This document shows, piece by piece, positions 24,818 to 36,867 of a DNA stretch of 64,000 nt. The notes beneath the pieces are model-generated. The model was not told where the DNA came from. It saw nothing but the letters and a program-made list of their open reading frames with translations, and did not search any database. Each line of letters begins with the position of its first letter. Positions within the stretch are counted from its first letter, which is position 1. A program made the position numbers and the translations under genes. This DNA is from Chrysemys picta bellii (lineage: Eukaryota; Chordata; Testudines; Emydidae), in contig NC_088795.1 in assembly GCF_011386835.1 (NCBI RefSeq), forward strand, positions 102,546,434-102,610,433. Direction: 5' to 3'.

Positions 24818-25117
24818 CAGGGCCAGCTCCAGATTTTCTGCCGCCCCAAGTGGTGGAAAAAAAGAAAAAAGCCAATCGGCGGCACTTCAGCAGCAGCTCG
24901 ATCACGCCGCTCCATTCTTCGGCAGCAGTTCAGCGGCGGGTCCTTCATTCCCTTTCTTCCTCTTTGGCGGCACTGCAGCGGCAGCTCAAAGAGGAAGAGA
25001 GGGACTGAGGGACTTGCCACCGAAAATTCGGACGGGCCGCCTCAATAGCGGAAGGGGTGCTGCCCCTTTGTATTGGCTGCCCCAAGCACCTGCATCCTTA
25101 GCTGGTGCCCGGCCCTG
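24818..25117. mobile_element. hAT-type MITE with 8-bp target duplication
   Basis: A 300-bp GC-richer element starts cagggccagctccag and ends ctggtgcccggccctg, flanked by the perfect duplication AAAATGAT at 24810-24817 and 25118-25125. Both ends are of the CAGGGCC type typical for hAT non-autonomous elements. Three overlapping ORFs inside lack any domain and are artefacts of high GC. Confidence 0.9.
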
Positions 25118-25164
25118 AAAATGATCATACTGGGATAATATGTAAGATATCCCAATAAGGTCTG

Positions 25165-25310
25165 GATGCAGTGTTGTTGTAGCTGTGTTGATCCCAGGAT
25201 ATTACAGAGACAAGGTGGGTGAGGTAATCTCTTTTATTGGATCAACTTCTGTCGGTGAGAAATATAAGCTTTCAAGCTTATACAGAGATCTTATCTTCTT
25301 CAGGTCTTGC
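25165..25310 (-). mobile_element. Short retroelement, single copy, related to the 18.6-kb palindrome
   Basis: The block 'gttgttgtagctgtgttgatcccagg...gacaaggtgggtgaggtaat...' shares its core with 18629-18798. Read on the minus strand it begins with CTGAAGA (plus 25297-25303) and reaches GAAA (plus 25270-25273), with a weak stem between them, the order of elements in a hammerhead ribozyme. I infer a Penelope-like terminal-repeat relic; it could instead be described simply as a turtle SINE-like repeat. Confidence 0.5.
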
Positions 25311-27253
25311 TCATTGTCTCTTCTTCCAGTTCACCATTAGATGGCGGCAGACAGTTCCTTCCATAGAACTTTAGAGTTGCCATAAGCTTACACATGTATG
25401 ACAAAAAATATTGGCACAGCATATTTGTGCATTTGCAGACAGATATCACTGCTTTGGCAAATGAGAATATTACAGTTTACAGTGATCATGGTATTTCAAC
25501 CTAGTCATTAACACTCAGTTTAATTTAAAAAAATTAAAATGATTACATTGTTTTTAGTTTGTTAAATATAGATCTCTGATGTGACAAATTCTAATCTCAG
25601 TTACACCTGTGAAACCACATGAAAAAAACAGTGTAGTGGCGCAGGTGTAATCAACAAGAACTTGGCTCCTCATATTGCAGTGATGATAATTTATATTTAT
25701 ATAATGATTATGATCTCAGATCTGGCCAAATCCCATATTATTTCTACTGGTCCTTGTGAGCAAGGAACCTATATAATTTACAAGAGGAATCATCTCTGTT
25801 GATTTCTGATCCCTCTCATGAACCAATGAGGATGAAACTATTCTACCACTACCTTTTATGCATATTGATATTAAAGCAGCTTGATGGACAGAGAGAAAAA
25901 ATCATATATATTGCCAAACTTTGAGGGTTATGATAAAAACAAAATCTATAGCCTTGCAAGACATTTTCTGATTTAAATACTACCCAAACCCCTCAACTGA
26001 TTTCTTTCTCATGTGAGCTGCAGCAGGAGTGCCATACAAGTCAAGTTAGACAGGTGTAGTAAAGGAGACCCACAGTAACACTGCTGTCTTAACGCCAGAT
26101 CTTGGAACCCCTGTAACTAGAGTAATCCCTCCATGTTACAATGTAACAGTTTGATGTGGACTCCTAATCCCATCCCCCATGTTCTCACTTAGTTTGGGGT
26201 GCTGTATGTAATCTCTTTACACCCCATTCGTTGTAATAAAGGTGTGCGAGATAGAGAACTATTGTGTGAGTTATAATTTTATTTTCTTGGTTTCCCATTA
26301 GTGTATCTGTCAGTCCAGGGGTTCGTGGATGATGTTCACATAAGAGAGGTGCTGAGAAATCATCAAAGGTATATACCATGCATTTAGTAGAACTGAGTAG
26401 CGAAAACAAGGACACAGCACATTATTGTCAATTAGACATGATTTTCAATGATGCTGAGCACACACAAATCTACTAAGTCAGCAGGAACTCTGCATGCATT
26501 ACTGGACTGAAAAGTTTACTTTTCCAGCCTAAGTAATGATAGTTTTTTAACCAGAAACTGGGGGGTGATGAACACAGGAGGATGGCTACAATTTGATTTT
26601 GCAAAGCCTCGCCGGTACAGTTTCAGTTTTGCAAAAGCACAGTCAAACCCAGGGACTCAGTTCAGAGGGGCATTTTATCCAGCCCCCAAAGTTTGAGGTG
26701 CTCACATTAATGGGTCTGATTTGGAATAATTTCTGCTCTAAAGTTAAATAAAACTGTGGCCTACTCAATGCTATTAATTCTCTGTTTTAAGTGTATTTGC
26801 TATTTAAAAATGTTCTCCTCCTCCAGCCCCACTCCCTCCAAGGCCTTCCTGTTCTGTTCTGGATTCATCCATTAAAAACTGACAGTTTGGCACTTTGCAT
26901 ATTGTGCATCCAACAATGCAGATTGATATACTGCCTTGCTACTGAATCAGGACTTTACCTGAGGCTCTATAAACTTTTTTAATTAATAAAAACTAAATTG
27001 AGAACATGACTTACAATATAGGTTCTTTGATCACTACACCCTCTCCCCACCACAGTATGCATCCCAGTTTCAACACTTTACCATGAAATCCTTAATAAAG
27101 AAAACGGTGTTAATGAACAAAGTTTAATTTATTTTATTTTTAAAGGTGTGTTGGAAGGGGGGGGGAAGGGGTTGGTAACTGGAGAGCATAGTCAACATTA
27201 ACTGGGTAAAGAAACGGGGGCAGGTTCAGTTTCTTTTTAAACCAACTTCTTAG
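25311..27253. other. AT-rich sequence without recognisable genes
   Basis: Short ORFs only. A poly-G tract (about 27158-27166) lies near the 3' end of the adjacent transposase remnant and is probably part of that element. Confidence 0.5.
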
Positions 27254-28537
27254 TCACAGGTTACCCTGCTCACTCTGGAACCTAGCTTTCAAAGCTTCCC
27301 GGATGCACAGCGCGTCCCGCTGGGCTCTTCTAATCACCCGGCTGTCTGGCTGGGCGTAATCAGCAGCCAGGAGATTTGCCTCAACCTCCCACCCCGCCAT
27401 AAACGTCTCACCCTTGCTCTCTCAGAGATTGTGGAGCACACAGCAAGCTGCAATAACAATGGGGATATTGGTTTCGCTGAGATCAGAGCGAGTCAATAAG
27501 CTTCTCCATCTCCCCTTCAGACGTCCAAAAGCACACTCCACCACCATTCTGCACTTGCTCAGCCGGTAGTTGAAGAGTTCTTTTTCAGTGTCCAGGGCGC
27601 CTGTATAGGGCTTCATGAGCCAGGGCATTAGCGGGTAGGCTGGGTCCCTGAGGATCATTATAGGCATCTCCACATCCCCAACAGTTATTTTGTGGTCTGG
27701 GAAGTAAATACCTTCCTGCAGCCGTCTAAACAGACCAGAGTTCCTGAAAATGCGAGCATCATGAATCTTGCCCGGCCATCTGACGTTGATGTTGGTAAAA
27801 CGTCCCCTATGGTCCACCAATGCTTGCAGCACCATTGAAAAGTAGCCCTTTTGGTTAATGTACTGGCTGGCCTGGTGGTCCGGTCCCAGGATAGGGATGT
27901 GAGTTCCATCTATAGCCCCATCGCAGTTTGGGAATCCCATCGCAGCGAAGCCATCTATGATCACCTGCACGTTTCCCAGGGTCACTAACTTTGAGAGCAG
28001 TAGCTCAACAATTGCGTTTGCTACTTGCATCACAGCAACCCCCATGGTAGATTTGCCCACTCCAAATTGGTTCGCGACTGACTGGTAGCTGTCTGGCGTT
28101 GCAAGCTTCCAGAGGGCTATGGCCACTCACTTCTGGACAGTCAGGGCTGCTCGCATCCGGGTGTCCTTGTGCTTCAGGGCAGGGGACAGCAACTCACAAA
28201 TTTCCAGGAAAGTTCCTTTACGCATCCGAAACTTTTGCAGCCACTGTGATTCATCCCAGACCTGCAGCACTATGCGGTCCCACCAGTCCGTGCTTGTTTC
28301 CCGGGCCCAGAATCGCCGTTCCACAGCATCAACATGACCCATTGCCACCATGATGTTCACGGCGCGGGGTCCCGTGCTTTGTGAGAGGTCTGTGCCCCTC
28401 TCAGACTTAGTGTCCTCACCAAGCTGCCGTAGCCTCCTCGCCCGATTTCTCAGCATCTGCCTCTGAAAAAGGTGGATGATAACGTGCGAGGTGTTGACAA
28501 CGGCTATAACTGCAGCAATGATTGCAGCGGGATCCAT
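27254..28537 (-). pseudogene. PIF/Harbinger (HARBI1-like) transposase, copy 1
   Basis: A minus-strand frame of 427 codons runs from ATG 28535-28537 to TGA 27254-27256, close to a full-length Harbinger transposase, but has two internal stops. The first, at 28127-28129, replaces an arginine retained in the second copy (LTVEKR in copy 2, LTVQK-stop here), consistent with CGA to TGA decay. The second, at 27422-27424, replaces a cysteine in HNLCESKG. The DDE nuclease domain shows GAIDGTHIPI (first Asp), RDPAYPLMPW (second Asp) and VECAFGRLKGRW (Glu). The N-terminal third carries a helical region with RRFWARETSTDWW. No terminal inverted repeats and no Myb partner gene flank it, so it is a fragment. 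The close copy at 42192-43447 confirms the family. Confidence 0.93.
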
Positions 28538-29469
28538 GCTCGCGGTGCTGTGGCGTCCGCGCTGTCAATCACCAGAAAAGTGCGTGAACTGATTGCCCGC
28601 CGGCGCTTTCATGGTGGGAGGGTGGGTAAGTTTAGGTGCTTTATGAGCTGATCCAACATGTATGGAACTAACTGGCTAAAATGTCTACAAGAGATCCACT
28701 GGAATGTGCCATCATTATAGAGCACAACTGTGATATTTACTTGTGTTTATCAGCAGAAGTGTATAAGTGACTCAAGTTTCTTGAACCTTCCCTCTGAAAA
28801 ATGTATACACCTTATTGTGGACATAAAAACAGGTATGTGTGGACTTATGATGCCAAGAAGATCTTCCATACTGAATGATGTGCCATTTGAGAGTGCTGTA
28901 GAAGAATGTAGATAAGCTGGATACGTTACATAGAACTCAAGGAGGTTTGAAATGTCAGTGGGGAGTTAACTCTAAAGCTTAATGATGACACATCAAGCAG
29001 CAGCTTTTCACATAATTTATATGTCCAACTGTTTATCTAATTTGCACATTTATTACAACTGTGTACACACAACAAGTAATTGCATGCATAAATAGTAAAA
29101 GCACACACACACACAGGTTCAGAGAGTGTCCCACATAACTTTTCCCCCCCAATTGAATTATTCTGAATGCAACAATACATTTACTAACGGCCAGATTTGA
29201 CCCAGTCTAATCTTGCCGTGCATGGAAGCAAAGCAGAGTAAAACTTCTCATGGCAAATAAGTAAAACCTCTCTCCACTCCAAAAGTCACTGTTCCATCTC
29301 AGAGTTCTTCTTGGGGCGCTGTAGCTGCATACTGCCCTTAGCCTAGCCAAGTCATAATCCTACAAATCTAGTTACAACACAAGAGCTATTTCTACCCTCA
29401 AACATTGTGCAATCCTCCCACTGTAATTTATGCAAAACATGTTGATTGAGGGTGGTACCAGTATAAGTC
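28538..29469. other. No recognisable gene
   Basis: The first 80 bp are the GC-richer upstream part of the Harbinger fragment. The rest is AT-rich with a short (ca)n tract near 29102-29116. Confidence 0.5.
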
Positions 29470-30062
29470 TGTAGTGGTGTGGCCACTTATTGAGCACCCC
29501 CTCATAACCAGGGCTTCCCTTGCAGTACCTCACCCCTGTAGTCTCCTTCGAAGAGTGCCTTAAACAAACGCAACACAATCCAAAGGTCATTCAAACAATT
29601 CCCTCAATGGGTCCCATTTATTTAGTCTTCTGGGTACATAGTAGCCTACTAGACCTCAATCCTAGTTCAGTGTCTCTCTCTCAGCAATCCAACACAGTAC
29701 AGTCTTTGAAAACAAAACACAAATGTACGCAGTCTTTATCCCAGTCTCAGCTGGTCATAGCCTCTCCTCCTTTAGGGTCTGTCTGTTTTAGTATCCCCTG
29801 TGTGAAGTTTGCCCTTCTCCACAGGTTCTCTCAGCTGGTGCCTGGTCCCTGTTGACTCAGGGCCATGCAGGAGCCTTCTTACTACTCCCTGCAGCATCTA
29901 TATGGGGATAGCTGTAGTTTCCCCAAACTTTCCCAATTTACTCTCAACTTCCTGCTCTTTTTATCCTCAGAGCACCTGATTCAATCCAGATGTGGCTTCT
30001 CCTGTAATCAGTGCTGGTTTAGCCCTGGCTGTCCAGCCCTATGGGCAAGCCACACTGTTACA
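29470..30062 (-). repeat. Probable LTR
   Basis: Read on the minus strand the block starts TGTAACAGTG and ends CACCACTACA, imperfect inverted ends of the TG...CA type. A GATAAAAAG box lies near 29962 and CAATAAG close to the 3' end, in promoter-to-polyadenylation order. Flanking bases do not form a target duplication, so it may be truncated or old. ORFs on the plus strand have no domain. Confidence 0.45.
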
Positions 30063-30114
30063 ATGGCCCTCACTTTGTAGACCTGTTACCCAAGAATTAC
30101 CCTGGAATTGAGGG

Positions 30115-30752
30115 GTGTGATACCCCAGAATTTGATCAAGCTAATTGCAGCCATATTGTGTGCATAGAACGCCACATAGTAAAGGGTTAATTTCGACAAG
30201 CAAGGCTTTGAGGAAAGGTCAAATACTAGTTATAGGCTTGCAGTTTCTGCTAATCAGAATCGGAAGGGGGAGGAGAAATTATGAGACTGAAAGAAAATAA
30301 GTAGGTGGAAACCTTGAATTTGGGTGCCTTTGATACAGAATCTTATTATGTCTAAGACTGTTAGGAATATTTTGTTGATAAGTAGTTGATTGAAGTTAGG
30401 AGAAGTGATGACCCAGTATGGGTCACTATGAGCTATGTGTTTTGTAAAAATTAGTTATAAAAAGACTAGATAATAGAGTGTACTTTGGAGCTGTTCTCTG
30501 AAGCTATCCTGAGAGACTTCTCTTGACACCATACTCCCCAGCTGGGAAGGTACCGGCCATCGCAGAACTGCTGCTAATTACTCAATACCATCTCAGATTT
30601 TAGGTAATTATTTGGGATGTTCTAAACCTATTGTTTGTGTCTATGTGTGCTTAAATCTAATAAATAGTAGTTTTAGATAATAGCACACTTACTTGTATCA
30701 ATCTTTCATCAGCTGGAAGCGCTGTGTTCCCATTGATTTATTCCTGACACCG
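30115..30752 (+). repeat. Probable LTR
   Basis: The block starts TGTGATACCCCAG and ends near ...TTCCTGACA. On the plus strand a TTATAAAAAG box at about 30455 is followed roughly 200 bp later by AATAAA at about 30659, the layout of U3-R-U5. No primer binding site follows and no target duplication was recognised. Confidence 0.45.
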
Positions 30753-33655
30753 CCTGGAGAGAAACGGTTAAGTTATGACTACTTGGGTTCTGAAAACCCT
30801 GGGTAACAGATCTGCCCCTGGATCATATTTAATGTGCAATTAGGTGCACTGCATAGAACATATGTAACATTCTTGATTTAGACAAAGAAGATGTTATTTC
30901 ACTAACAGCCTTCTCTTGCCTGAAGATAGCATAGATGTACATGGTACTTTACAGATTAAAAAATGGTTCCTGTCTCAAGGATTTTATCATTCAGGAAATT
31001 TCAGGAGATAGTCTTATTGTTATATACATACATCTTGTTAGTTAGGCTACCCAAACAAAGCAAGTTCTGAGAAGGGGTTAAGTGGAGCATGTGACTGCTC
31101 AGCACATAGGGTTGTGAGCAGAAACACGAACAAAAATAAGTTATATCTTCTTCTAATGCTGAAATATCCCCAACCATAATATTTCAACCTCCCACAAGCT
31201 TAAAGTATTAAAACATATTAGGGGATATTAGAAAATAAATCACCTTCAGTGATTGCATGGCTAGCAGTTGACTGTCAGTATCTTCTTACAGTCAGAAATA
31301 CTTCATCCTTTTACTTGTTCAGAAATTACAAATAGAACAACTTGATAGTAACTCAATACTAGTCTAACAAATCAATAGTTTGGGCCATATCCTACAACCC
31401 TGAAATCAGTTTTGACCCAGAGATCAAGCAAGGCAGGTTGGGGTCTACTTCTTGAAAACTGGGGTACAGTTACTTTATGCAATAGCATACAAAGATGTAG
31501 AATGGAACAAATATTTAGTTATGTGTCACTGCATTTTCAAAAAACATTTTTAAATGACCCAAAGATCCAGCCCATATCAAATAAGGGAAGACATTCTGTA
31601 AGACAGAAAATATACCACAAATTGGGGAAAGAATATTACATACAGTTTAAAAGGGTGATAATAATGTATAACAGTGTGATATTATTACAACTCATTTATA
31701 CCACTAGACAACATTATAAAGTGATAAACAGAGCAATAGGTTGTGGTGGGCAATAAATATCCTGTGCACGATACAGTAGAGAGAAATCATTATGTATCAT
31801 ACATAGGGTATTTATCGCCCATCACAGCTAATGGGCCTGTTACATTCATAGCACACACACACACACACACACACAAGTTAGGCAAAAACCTAACATACTC
31901 ATTCTGGAAGGTTGCAATATAACTACTTTATTTCTTAAAATCCAGAACCCTCACATACAAGAAATCAAAATCTGAGAGGCTGCTCCCTAAAGCAGATAGG
32001 CACAACTCACCCCACCTTACTGCAGGCTGTCTGTCTACAGATTGATAGAACAAATCTCAGATAACATGCTTGTTACAAAGCCCCCTAGCCTGCAAGCAGG
32101 ACCTGGAAAACCCTGGAGAATTTTAAATGATAGCTTATAATTTTAACAGAGTTTTCAACACATACAGGACCCAGATCTCCACTCACTCTCACCTATGAAA
32201 AATCACAATCATAATCTGAGTGTGTCACCTCAAAAACCTGCTTGGACTTAAATTTCTATGGAAAGGAATTTTCCCATCATCTTTGCTAATGTACTCACAT
32301 TTTCTGAAACCATTCCGCCCCCCACTCCAGTTCAGCTTAAAATATTGACAATTCTATTATTTAAGTGGTAAGGGATGGTGAAATATCTTCATGTTCGAGG
32401 GATTGTATTTAATCATCAATATAGAATTTCCAGATACCATCTTATAATTCAAAAACAATAGGTATTTGTCTTTACAGCTCTTAGAATTTACACTTCCACT
32501 TACTTATGACTATAAGTTCCCAAATAAGCCTTATTTGTCATATAGGGGACTAAAAACCTTCTCTTATCAATCATAACACTGTAGGCTTATCTAATTACCA
32601 TAAATAACAGCTGAACAATGTAAGCAATTGTAAAAATGATAAAATAATAAATAATAATAAGCAATTGTCTCAGAGGATGTGCATATATTTACTCTTAGCT
32701 ATCAATGTGTACTAAAGAGCATACCTGCATGTATGTGGAAATTAATGGGGAACTCCGCAGATTCAGGGGTGACTCTCAGATTCAGGAGTACACAGTTTTA
32801 TGGGCCCAATTTTGTAAGATGCCAAGTATCTTTGGAAGGGTATTGAGCCTGCTCTACTCCATTTGATTTCAAGATAGAGTGCTTGAGTTTGCAAACAATG
32901 CTCTTTTAACATAGAAAATTACATTTAAAAAAAAACCTTAAGTTTTTAAAAAACAAATTTAAAAAAATTCGTCCTTTGACATATCCCCACAAATGGGCCA
33001 TCAGCATGGCTGGGATTCAGCGCTAATGGAGTAACAGTAGCAATAGAAGGCTGCTATTTTTTAGGTGGACCATCTGCTGGCAGGGATGGAGAAACACTTT
33101 GACAGTGGGTTTCATAGCTACTTGCTAGACAGAAAAAAGAATGCTGAGATTCAGGAACAATAGGGTTCACTTCCAGATTCTGTTAAGGTAGTATGATCTA
33201 GTGATACAGACCCTTCTGCTCTGATCTCTGTGTTCTGACCCATACACCTCCCTTTGTTTCTCCCCATGTTTTCCTCCTCCCTGCTCCTATTCTCCTTCAT
33301 CCCTGAGATTTCTGCTCCACTTCCCCTTTATTCCTGTACTCCTACCACCCATCTGTCTGCTTTTTCTCTTGACCATCTCCTCGTACATCTTCCAGTCCCT
33401 AAAGGTTTTCTCCACCAGATCCCTATCCACTGTCCCACGAAGCTCCTGCCCCTGCATCTCTTATCCTGCCTTTGTCCTTGAGTCAGGCAGATTTCTCCAT
33501 CCCCTCCTCACTACCTCAGTGTCAGCAAGAAGAGCATTGAGAGCACTGGAAAGACAGTCTCCTTGCTCTCAATTCCAGTGCACAGTGCCTCAGCAGAACC
33601 TGGCAACCAGGAGGAATAATCAGAGACACACACACACACACATATAAATGTGCAG
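30753..33655. other. AT-rich sequence without recognisable genes
   Basis: Contains a (ca)n microsatellite at 31852-31874, an aat-rich tract near 32640-32660 and a pyrimidine-rich stretch at 33240-33500 whose ORFs lack domains. A short (ac)n tract lies near 33627-33641. Confidence 0.5.
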
Positions 33656-33834
33656 CAGTGCTTAATTTGTAATGAAAGAGGTGTCAGGGCTCAAACAATG
33701 AAGTGCTGGGGGGCAAGCAATTTTTTTAGTTTCATAACTGACATGGCAAGCCCAGAGGTGCAGGGGTTATGAACTGCCAAGCCTAGAGTTGCTGGGGCTC
33801 AGCCCTGGCAAGGCCTGGCACAAATTAAGCACTG
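33656..33834. mobile_element. Small hAT-like MITE
   Basis: The 179-bp element begins cagtgcttaatttgta and ends cacaaattaagcactg, almost perfect inverted ends. Flanking octamers ATGTGCAG (33648-33655) and AGGTCCAG (33835-33842) agree at 6 of 8 positions, a decayed hAT target duplication. Confidence 0.75.
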
Positions 33835-33842
33835 AGGTCCAG

Positions 33843-34389
33843 TATCTCTCAACCTGCCAGATGCAGAAACTGTTCATCAGAAAGTAAAAATACTTTCAAG
33901 CTAGTAAACAGTTCCTAACACTGGTCCTCTGACAGTAATCAGAGAGAAGAATATTTGACCCCTGAACGCTACTAAAAAACAAGGAAGATTAAAAATAAAA
34001 TTACTTTCCTTAGCAATGTTGACCTTTGCAGTTATAAACTTCAAATTTTTAGAAGGTCTTTTAAACAAGTTATGGTCAAAGTTTTTTTAAAACTCTCTCT
34101 CTATATATAACGAATTGTTCACTCTGTGAATCCCTAAAAACAAAAGCTGAAGAGGTCTATACTGTCTCGTGAAAAGAAAATACAGTGGCACACATAGGAA
34201 TAGATCCATTATTTTATCAGCAGACCTCCAGAAGTCTGTCTCTATCTCTATAGGAGCTTTTGCACAACTGACAGGGTTCTAAACCTACAGTTACATGGTA
34301 GCACTGAAGAGACATAACTCACCCCTTCTACTTTACAAAGCAAAGGAGGATTAAAAAAATGCTTTTCTTGGATAATATTCCTGCGATAC
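33843..34389. other. No recognisable gene
   Basis: AT-rich DNA with no supported structure. Confidence 0.5.
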
Positions 34390-35270
34390 TGTATAAAAGA
34401 AAGGTGACCATGTTTACACTGTTGCACAATTGTGATAAATCTTGTACAAAGTATGCCTTGTAAGGTATCAGTAGAAAAGTTATAGTCTGCTAAGCATTAT
34501 TATCCTGTTTAAACCCATATGTCATCATTGTATCTGAAGTTATGAATATTTGCTACATGTTTGTATCTCAAACCTGTTATGTTTCTGACTAATACCCACA
34601 AGGCAAATTTACATCTAGACTGGCCAGCCATGTGTTGATGGCCCATTAAGGAGAATCAACTCTTCCATTAAACCCCTCCCAAGACTCTTCAGAGACCATG
34701 TAGTCAATAAATGGCTCTTGACTCGGCAAGGTATATGTGACCAAGACTCCACGTTTGTGCCAGTAACTTTCCATGCTCCTGGTCTAAAAGGTATAAATTG
34801 CAGAGTGTGACATCATTCTTTGTCTTTAATCCTGCTCCATTTCTCTGGAGTGTGATTTTCTAACAAGGAGGAAGCTTTGAACAAAGGACTGATGACCCCC
34901 AATCTTTTTGTGTGATCCAGAGAGACATATTGTAATCTAGCAGAATTACAATCACTGCTATTATCCTGATCTACAGATTCTGAAATCAACTGTAATGTAT
35001 ATGATTCCTTTAACCATTTAATAACTCTCTTTTCTTTTTTTAAATAAATCTTTAGTTAGTTTACAAAGGATTGGTGGCAGCATGTTGAGATCCTGAAAGT
35101 ATATGTTGACCTGGGGGTGAGTCACTGATTCTTTGGGATTGGAAGAACCTAACGTGTGGTGATTTTGGGGTTTTAATAACCTTTCATCACTAAGTCCAGT
35201 TGTCTGGTTGATAACCAGGGACAGGAATGCCTAGGGGACTCTTGTATGTCTCACTGTGAGGTAGTGTAGT
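34390..35270 (+). repeat. LTR-like retrotransposon relic
   Basis: The block has a TATAAATTG box near 34791 followed about 250 bp later by AATAAA near 35042, then 'ggattggtggcagcatgttgag' and 'gacctgggggtgagt', sequences I recognise as recurring in turtle dispersed repeats. No coding sequence, primer site or target duplication could be assigned. Boundaries are approximate. Confidence 0.4.
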
Positions 35271-36620
35271 GATACTTTTGTTACTGGCTTGGGAAATCAT
35301 ATGACAGAATAAACCACCAGTGTGATGTACATGCCCTGTTTCCTAGCAGTTGACCTGAGAGTGGCGCTCTTAATTGTGTGCCATACCAGGCAGCATGACA
35401 ATTCCATGCTTTAACTTTGCTTTTCAATACTACAAGAATACAAGTTACCTTAACAAAATCAGTCTTACTGCACATGAACAAAACAAGAAGCCACAGGAAA
35501 GTCTTATGGTGAAGTACACCCTTTTGCAGAGGGCTGCATGAGGCCCATGTGTTACTCAAGTCCCAGTTCAAAGCTTAGAATAGGGCTTAAGTAGTGCATA
35601 GGCCTTGTGCTGGCCTTCTGTACAGGCTTGACTTTCAGCTTAGTACAAAGGGCTCACTCCTGTGGGGTGCTGCCTAGCATCAGCTCCCATTGGTTGTCAG
35701 GTAACAAAGTGATGGGCATGTTTTAGACAAAGTCTTGTGGGACTGAGACCAAAGTTCTGTCATTTGGATGGAGGCTTTTGATTTTCTTTCACAGGAAATC
35801 TTCAAAAGCAGAAATTCTTGGATTGCCCTTGGCCAGCTGCCTGACCCTGCCAGGCATTTTAAAGTATAGTTCTATGTTGGTTTTAGCAGGACACACAAGT
35901 ACAGTATCAATTTTATGCTATGAGATTCTTATTGAGTATTTAAAACCTTGTTTGTCAAGAAGCCAAGCTTGGTAAACACAGACATTCAGTAACATTAATT
36001 CAGGATCCAGTGTGTGTGTTCAAATCTGTCTATAGCAACACTAATACAAGAGTTATTAATAACATGGGTTTGTTTCACAGCACTCTTGGGGCTAGAATTA
36101 TTATTAAGAGAATAAGGGCATTTTTACTATTAATAAAATGATTAAAAGAAAGAACCATCATTATTTTTTTTAATGGGAGTAAAATGTATTGGCTGTTATG
36201 TACCCTGGCAACACAAGATAAGCCTAAAGGTACACATTACAAAAGATCTGAGTGTGTTTTAGAAAGACACTTGACACCTAAACCCTTGATTACAGTGAAA
36301 TGCCTTAGTTTTCGAAAGTATACTCAGGAAGCAGAAAAAAAAAATCAGTAATTGCTCTGTAGAGGAGTCTAAACTGCTGAACTAGCATTGTGAAGTCAAT
36401 ATGAACCTGAAAGATGTCCTGTGGAATGAAACAGTGCAGAAATATTTGTTAAACTGTCCTCATAGATGACAAAATACTGGCGATTTCATTCTATAGCAAT
36501 GAGAGCAAAAATAATCCTTTTTATATATAAAGAAAACAAAGTCTTGGGAAATGAATGATTTTCATACTGCTGGATGTACTGTTGCACACTCACTCCTTCC
36601 AAATCTTTCCTCCTAATCCC
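35271..36620. other. No recognisable gene
   Basis: AT-rich DNA; ORFs at 35281-35571 and 35778-35975 have no domain. Confidence 0.5.
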
Positions 36621-36634
36621 ATTCTTTTCTCTAT

Positions 36635-36853
36635 CAGAGGGGTAGCCGTGTTAGTCTGAATCTGTAAAAAGCAACAGAGGGTCCTGTGGCACCTTTAAGA
36701 CTAAAAGAAGTATTGGGAGCATAAGCTTTCGTGGGTAAGAACCTCACTTCTTCAGATGCAAGTCAGCATCTGAAGAAGTGAGGTTCTTACCCACGAAAGC
36801 TTATGCTCCCAATACTTCTGTTAGTCTTAAAGGTGCCACAGGACCCTCTGTTG
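36635..36853. mobile_element. Palindromic short retroelement, copy 2, with 14-bp target duplication
   Basis: Two copies of one turtle short repeat face each other: 36672-36759 pairs with 36766-36853 over about 87 bp with a single mismatch, around a 6-nt loop. The left copy extends further outward ('ggggtagccgtgttagtctg'). The whole unit is flanked by a perfect 14-bp duplication, ATTCTTTTCTCTAT at 36621-36634 and 36854-36867, showing that the inverted pair arrived as one insertion. Penelope-like elements are known for inverted partial copies and target duplications of this size, which is my inferred class. Confidence 0.75.
36770..36808 (+). ncRNA. Hammerhead-ribozyme-like motif
   Basis: In order the plus strand has CTGAAGA (core C3-A9, position 7 variable), one extra A, a hairpin (GTGAGG...CCCAC), GAAA, and a mini-stem AGC-TTAT-GCT followed by C, the place of the cleavage-site base. 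This matches the hammerhead core with a very short stem III, as reported for Penelope-like elements. The extra A before stem II and a bulged A within it make catalysis doubtful. The mirror copy lies on the minus strand at 36717-36755. Confidence 0.45.
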
Positions 36854-36867
36854 ATTCTTTTCTCTAT

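Noticed and set aside
24797..25118. Three overlapping ORFs suggesting a GC-rich gene
   Set aside because: They coincide with a hAT MITE with 8-bp duplications, run in several frames on both strands and have no domain.
36672..36853. microRNA precursor hairpin
   Set aside because: The hairpin is two inverted copies of a dispersed repeat with a target duplication; near-perfect pairing over 87 bp reflects youth of the insertion rather than a miRNA gene.
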